NCBI RefSeq assembly: GCF_003952485.1
Contig: NZ_CP034447.1
Coordinates: 6,710,501-6,774,500 of the forward strand
Source of the DNA: Mesorhizobium sp. M1E.F.Ca.ET.045.02.1.1
Lineage (GTDB): Bacteria; Pseudomonadota; Alphaproteobacteria; Rhizobiales; Rhizobiaceae
Reading direction: 5' to 3'
DNA length: 64,000 nucleotides
How positions within the stretch are numbered: the first letter of the stretch is position 1; each line of letters begins with the position of its first letter. A program made the translations under genes and the position numbers. The notes under the pieces were generated by a model. It was given only the letters and a program-made list of their open reading frames with translations, did not search any database and was not told the origin of the DNA. Positions 62,201 to 64,000 of the stretch are shown one piece after another.

Positions 62201-63181
62201 ATGGCAATCAAGGAAATGGAGTTGCTGCAGAGCGGCCTGAAGCTCCGACAATTGCAGGTCTTTCGCGCGGTGCTGCGGGCCGGATCAACGAGGCAAGCAG
62301 CTATCGCGCTTGGGATTAGCCAACCTGCGGTGAGTCAACACATCAAACAGCTTGAGGCGCTCCTCGGCATCGCGCTGTTTGAGAGATCCACCAACCGCAT
62401 CCTTCCTTCGCGAGAGGCGTGGGAACTCCTGCGCAATGTCGATCTTGCGCTGACGTCCCTGGATCGTCTGGAAGCGTCGATCTTCGCGATGAAAAACGAA
62501 GAGAGGCAACAGATCGCGATCGCCGCACCCGCGGTCTTCGGTTTCGTGACCTTGCCGAAGGTCGTCGCGACAATCCATTCGAAGACCGGTTCGAGCGTCC
62601 GATCAATTTCAGGAAACTATCACCAGGTGGGCGAGCACATCCTGTCCGGTCGAGCGGACCTTGGCATCTCTCGGCTGCCTTTGGATCCTTGCCTGTTTGA
62701 GTGGGCGCCGCTCGGCTCGGCGCGCAACGTATGCATCTTTCATCCAAAGCACCGCTTCTCAAAGCAGGCTTGTGTCGAAGCGAACGACCTGGCAGGCGAA
62801 ACGATCGTTGATATTGACCCTGAATTCGCATCGCACCAAATGAACTTCAACGCCTTGCGCTTCGCTGGTGTCGAGCCGGACATAATGGTGGAATACGACT
62901 CCAACGGTTACGAAGTTGGATTTGTTTCGGCCGGTCTTGGCGTATCCATCACCAACGAGATCATTGCGCGCGAGTATTCAGCGTTCGAGTTGGAAGCAAG
63001 ACCGGTCGACCCATCGGCGCTTTACCACTATGTCGCGGTCTGGCAGAGAGGCAGGGTCTTTTCCAACGTGTTGGAGGTCTCTCTCGAGGCCATGCTGGCG
63101 GCTTTTGACCCCATAGCTCAGAGCGGGCCGACTGTTCTTCCGATGCACGCTGGTGCCCGCGTCGTTGATCGTTCTTCCTAG
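62201..63181 (+). CDS. LysR-family transcriptional regulator
   Basis: A 326-residue LTTR with the N-terminal winged HTH (LKLRQLQVFRAVLRAGSTRQ AAIALGISQPAVSQHIKQLE, residues about 13-52) and a PBP2-like effector domain (IAAPAVFGFVTLPKVVATIH, then ADLGISRLPLDPCLFEWAPL). It is divergent from the small XRE gene and sits between the importer operon and the trb genes. In trb-type elements a LysR gene near trbI is common, so it may belong to the element; regulation of the importer is the alternative. Confidence 0.9.
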   Translation: MAIKEMELLQSGLKLRQLQVFRAVLRAGSTRQAAIALGISQPAVSQHIKQLEALLGIALFERSTNRILPSREAWELLRNVDLALTSLDRLEASIFAMKNEERQQIAIAAPAVFGFVTLPKVVATIHSKTGSSVRSISGNYHQVGEHILSGRADLGISRLPLDPCLFEWAPLGSARNVCIFHPKHRFSKQACVEANDLAGETIVDIDPEFASHQMNFNALRFAGVEPDIMVEYDSNGYEVGFVSAGLGVSITNEIIAREYSAFELEARPVDPSALYHYVAVWQRGRVFSNVLEVSLEAMLAAFDPIAQSGPTVLPMHAGARVVDRSS

Positions 63182-63191
63182 CAGATCCAGA

Positions 63192-63422
63192 CTAAGACTT
63201 GCGCTCCTGCTTAGCTTTCGCGAAGCCACGATCTGTGGCGATAAATCGCTCAAGCATAGGTACGATCAAGCGTAGGGGATCAGCAGACGGCTGCCCCGCT
63301 TCTCGTCCAAGGATCTCGGCATATCTTGTCAGGTCGCGATGCAGGCGTGCGGGCAATTCCACAGAGACTTTGACCGGCTTGTCGTCGGCAATCGGCGCGA
63401 GCTTCAGCTTGGCCATTTTCAT
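63192..63422 (-). CDS. DUF2274 domain protein
   Basis: The 76-residue product MAKLKLAPIADDKPVKVSVE LPARLHRDLTRYAEILGREA ending FIATDRGFAKAKQ matches the DUF2274 family, small proteins with a ribbon-helix-helix-like start, found immediately downstream of trbI in trb conjugation operons. Its start overlaps the trbI stop by four bases, so translation is coupled. Two in-frame ATGs (63422 and 63416) are possible. Confidence 0.9.
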   Translation of the reverse strand: MKMAKLKLAPIADDKPVKVSVELPARLHRDLTRYAEILGREAGQPSADPLRLIVPMLERFIATDRGFAKAKQERKS

Positions 63423-64000
63423 CCTCCATAGGGTTCGAGCATGAGATCGCGCGTGACCAGGACGCGCACCGGAAAACCCGGGCGTATCGTCAGCGTCGGC
63501 GCTATTTCGAGCTGACGCTGGACGATCTGCTGACCGACCTGGCTAACACTGTCGGAAGCGCCGCTGCGCAGGGCCCGTAAGATGTCGCTTTCCTGGCCGG
63601 ACGAGCCAGCCTCGGCCCCGACACTGAGTATGGTGGAAAGCGCGGCCGCCTTGAACAATTCACCCCAATGATAGTCGACACCATCCTCGAGCCCGGCATA
63701 GCCCTGTGCGTCGGCGCCGGGCTGCCGCTCCAGAACAATCGAGCGGCCGTTCGGGAAGATAAGCCTGTTCCAGACAAGCAGCACTCGGCGTTGCCCGAAA
63801 CCGACCCCATTGTCGTACTGGCCAATGACGCGGGTGCCTTGCGGGATCAGAAGCGACCGACCGGTGGGAGTGTCGTAGACATTCTCCGTCACCTGGGCGG
63901 TGACCTGGCCAGGAAGATCGGAACGGATACCGGTTATCAGCGCGGCGGGGATGACGGCTCCGGCCTGAAGGACATAGGGCGATGCCGGGGGCACGACACG
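63419..64000 (-). CDS. trbI: Conjugal transfer protein TrbI (VirB10-like), partial
   Basis: The frame runs off the right window edge and shows the C-terminal beta-barrel domain of TrbI: SPYVLQAGAVIPAALITGIR, SDLPGQVTAQVTENVYDTPT GRSLLIPQGTRVIGQYDNGV, then FPNGRSIVLERQPGADAQGY and GFPVRVLVTRDLMLEPYGG at the end. TrbI is the outer-membrane-spanning core component of a type IV secretion/mating pore, in the same role as VirB10. The membrane-anchor N-terminus lies beyond the window. It is the last large gene of a trb operon, with DUF2274 downstream. Confidence 0.93.
   Translation of the reverse strand, partial: RVVPPASPYVLQAGAVIPAALITGIRSDLPGQVTAQVTENVYDTPTGRSLLIPQGTRVIGQYDNGVGFGQRRVLLVWNRLIFPNGRSIVLERQPGADAQGYAGLEDGVDYHWGELFKAAALSTILSVGAEAGSSGQESDILRALRSGASDSVSQVGQQIVQRQLEIAPTLTIRPGFPVRVLVTRDLMLEPYGG

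Overview
The window reads as GC-rich alphaproteobacterial DNA, most likely a Rhizobiales genome of the Mesorhizobium/Rhizobium kind. This rests on gene content (a bS21 paralogue, DUF899, DUF3606 and DUF6494 proteins, rhizobial-type zinc-ribbon micro-proteins, many solute ABC systems, a trb-type conjugation gene at the right edge) and on codon use. No rRNA or tRNA gene was found.

Layout. (1) 1-11.3 kb is an accessory, partly decayed region. It holds many small orphan genes, a second ribosomal protein S21 gene, a cold-shock gene with its own terminator, a patatin-like lipase, a DUF899 protein and a VOC protein. Broken genes are interspersed: TerC and site-2 protease 5' stubs, a VOC 3' stub, and a TauE/SafE exporter cut by the 3' end of an IS91-family transposase that is followed by a perfect 223-bp tandem duplication. 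(2) 11.4-31.7 kb is a surface-polysaccharide locus in several short operons on both strands. It has a WecA/MraY-type initiating sugar-phosphate transferase, two sugar epimerases, a TviB-type UDP-sugar dehydrogenase, two glycosyltransferases, two OafA-like acyltransferases with SGNH domains, an MsbA-like ABC exporter, a methyltransferase, an AsnB-like amidotransferase, two Wzy/O-antigen-ligase-family proteins and a membrane-anchored transglutaminase-like protein. (3) 31.7-37.5 kb is a second region of decay: a frameshifted ATP-dependent DNA ligase, a zinc-ribbon gene with an in-frame stop, a polysaccharide-deacetylase tail, a PemK-like toxin stub beside an intact-looking antitoxin, and an M20 amidohydrolase tail. 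A few live small genes (DUF3606, an EF-hand protein, DUF6494) lie among them. (4) 37.7-49.7 kb is a nine-gene, tightly packed minus-strand catabolic operon: three related FAD amine/amino-acid oxidases, an SDR, a MmgE/PrpD protein and a complete Dpp/Opp-type importer. It is read away from a divergent IclR regulator. (5) 49.7-57.2 kb holds a tyrosine-recombinase remnant, a methyltransferase, an L-asparaginase, and a large repeat-bearing autotransporter just downstream of a TIGR03032-like gene. (6) 57.2-61.5 kb is an amino-acid ABC importer without an ATPase gene, running into a CapA-like metallophosphatase gene and an XRE regulator. (7) 61.8-64 kb has a small controller-type XRE gene, a divergent LysR gene, and the end of a trb conjugation operon (DUF2274, trbI), i.e. 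the edge of an integrative element or plasmid transfer region.

The intact blocks look coherent. Locus 2 could build, acylate, amidate and export an acidic polysaccharide. Operon 4 imports a peptide- or opine-like amine and oxidises it. Block 6 imports an amino-acid-like compound that its CapA-like enzyme may process. The stubs show repeated insertion and deletion around them. All functional assignments come from reading motifs by eye; no database search was run.
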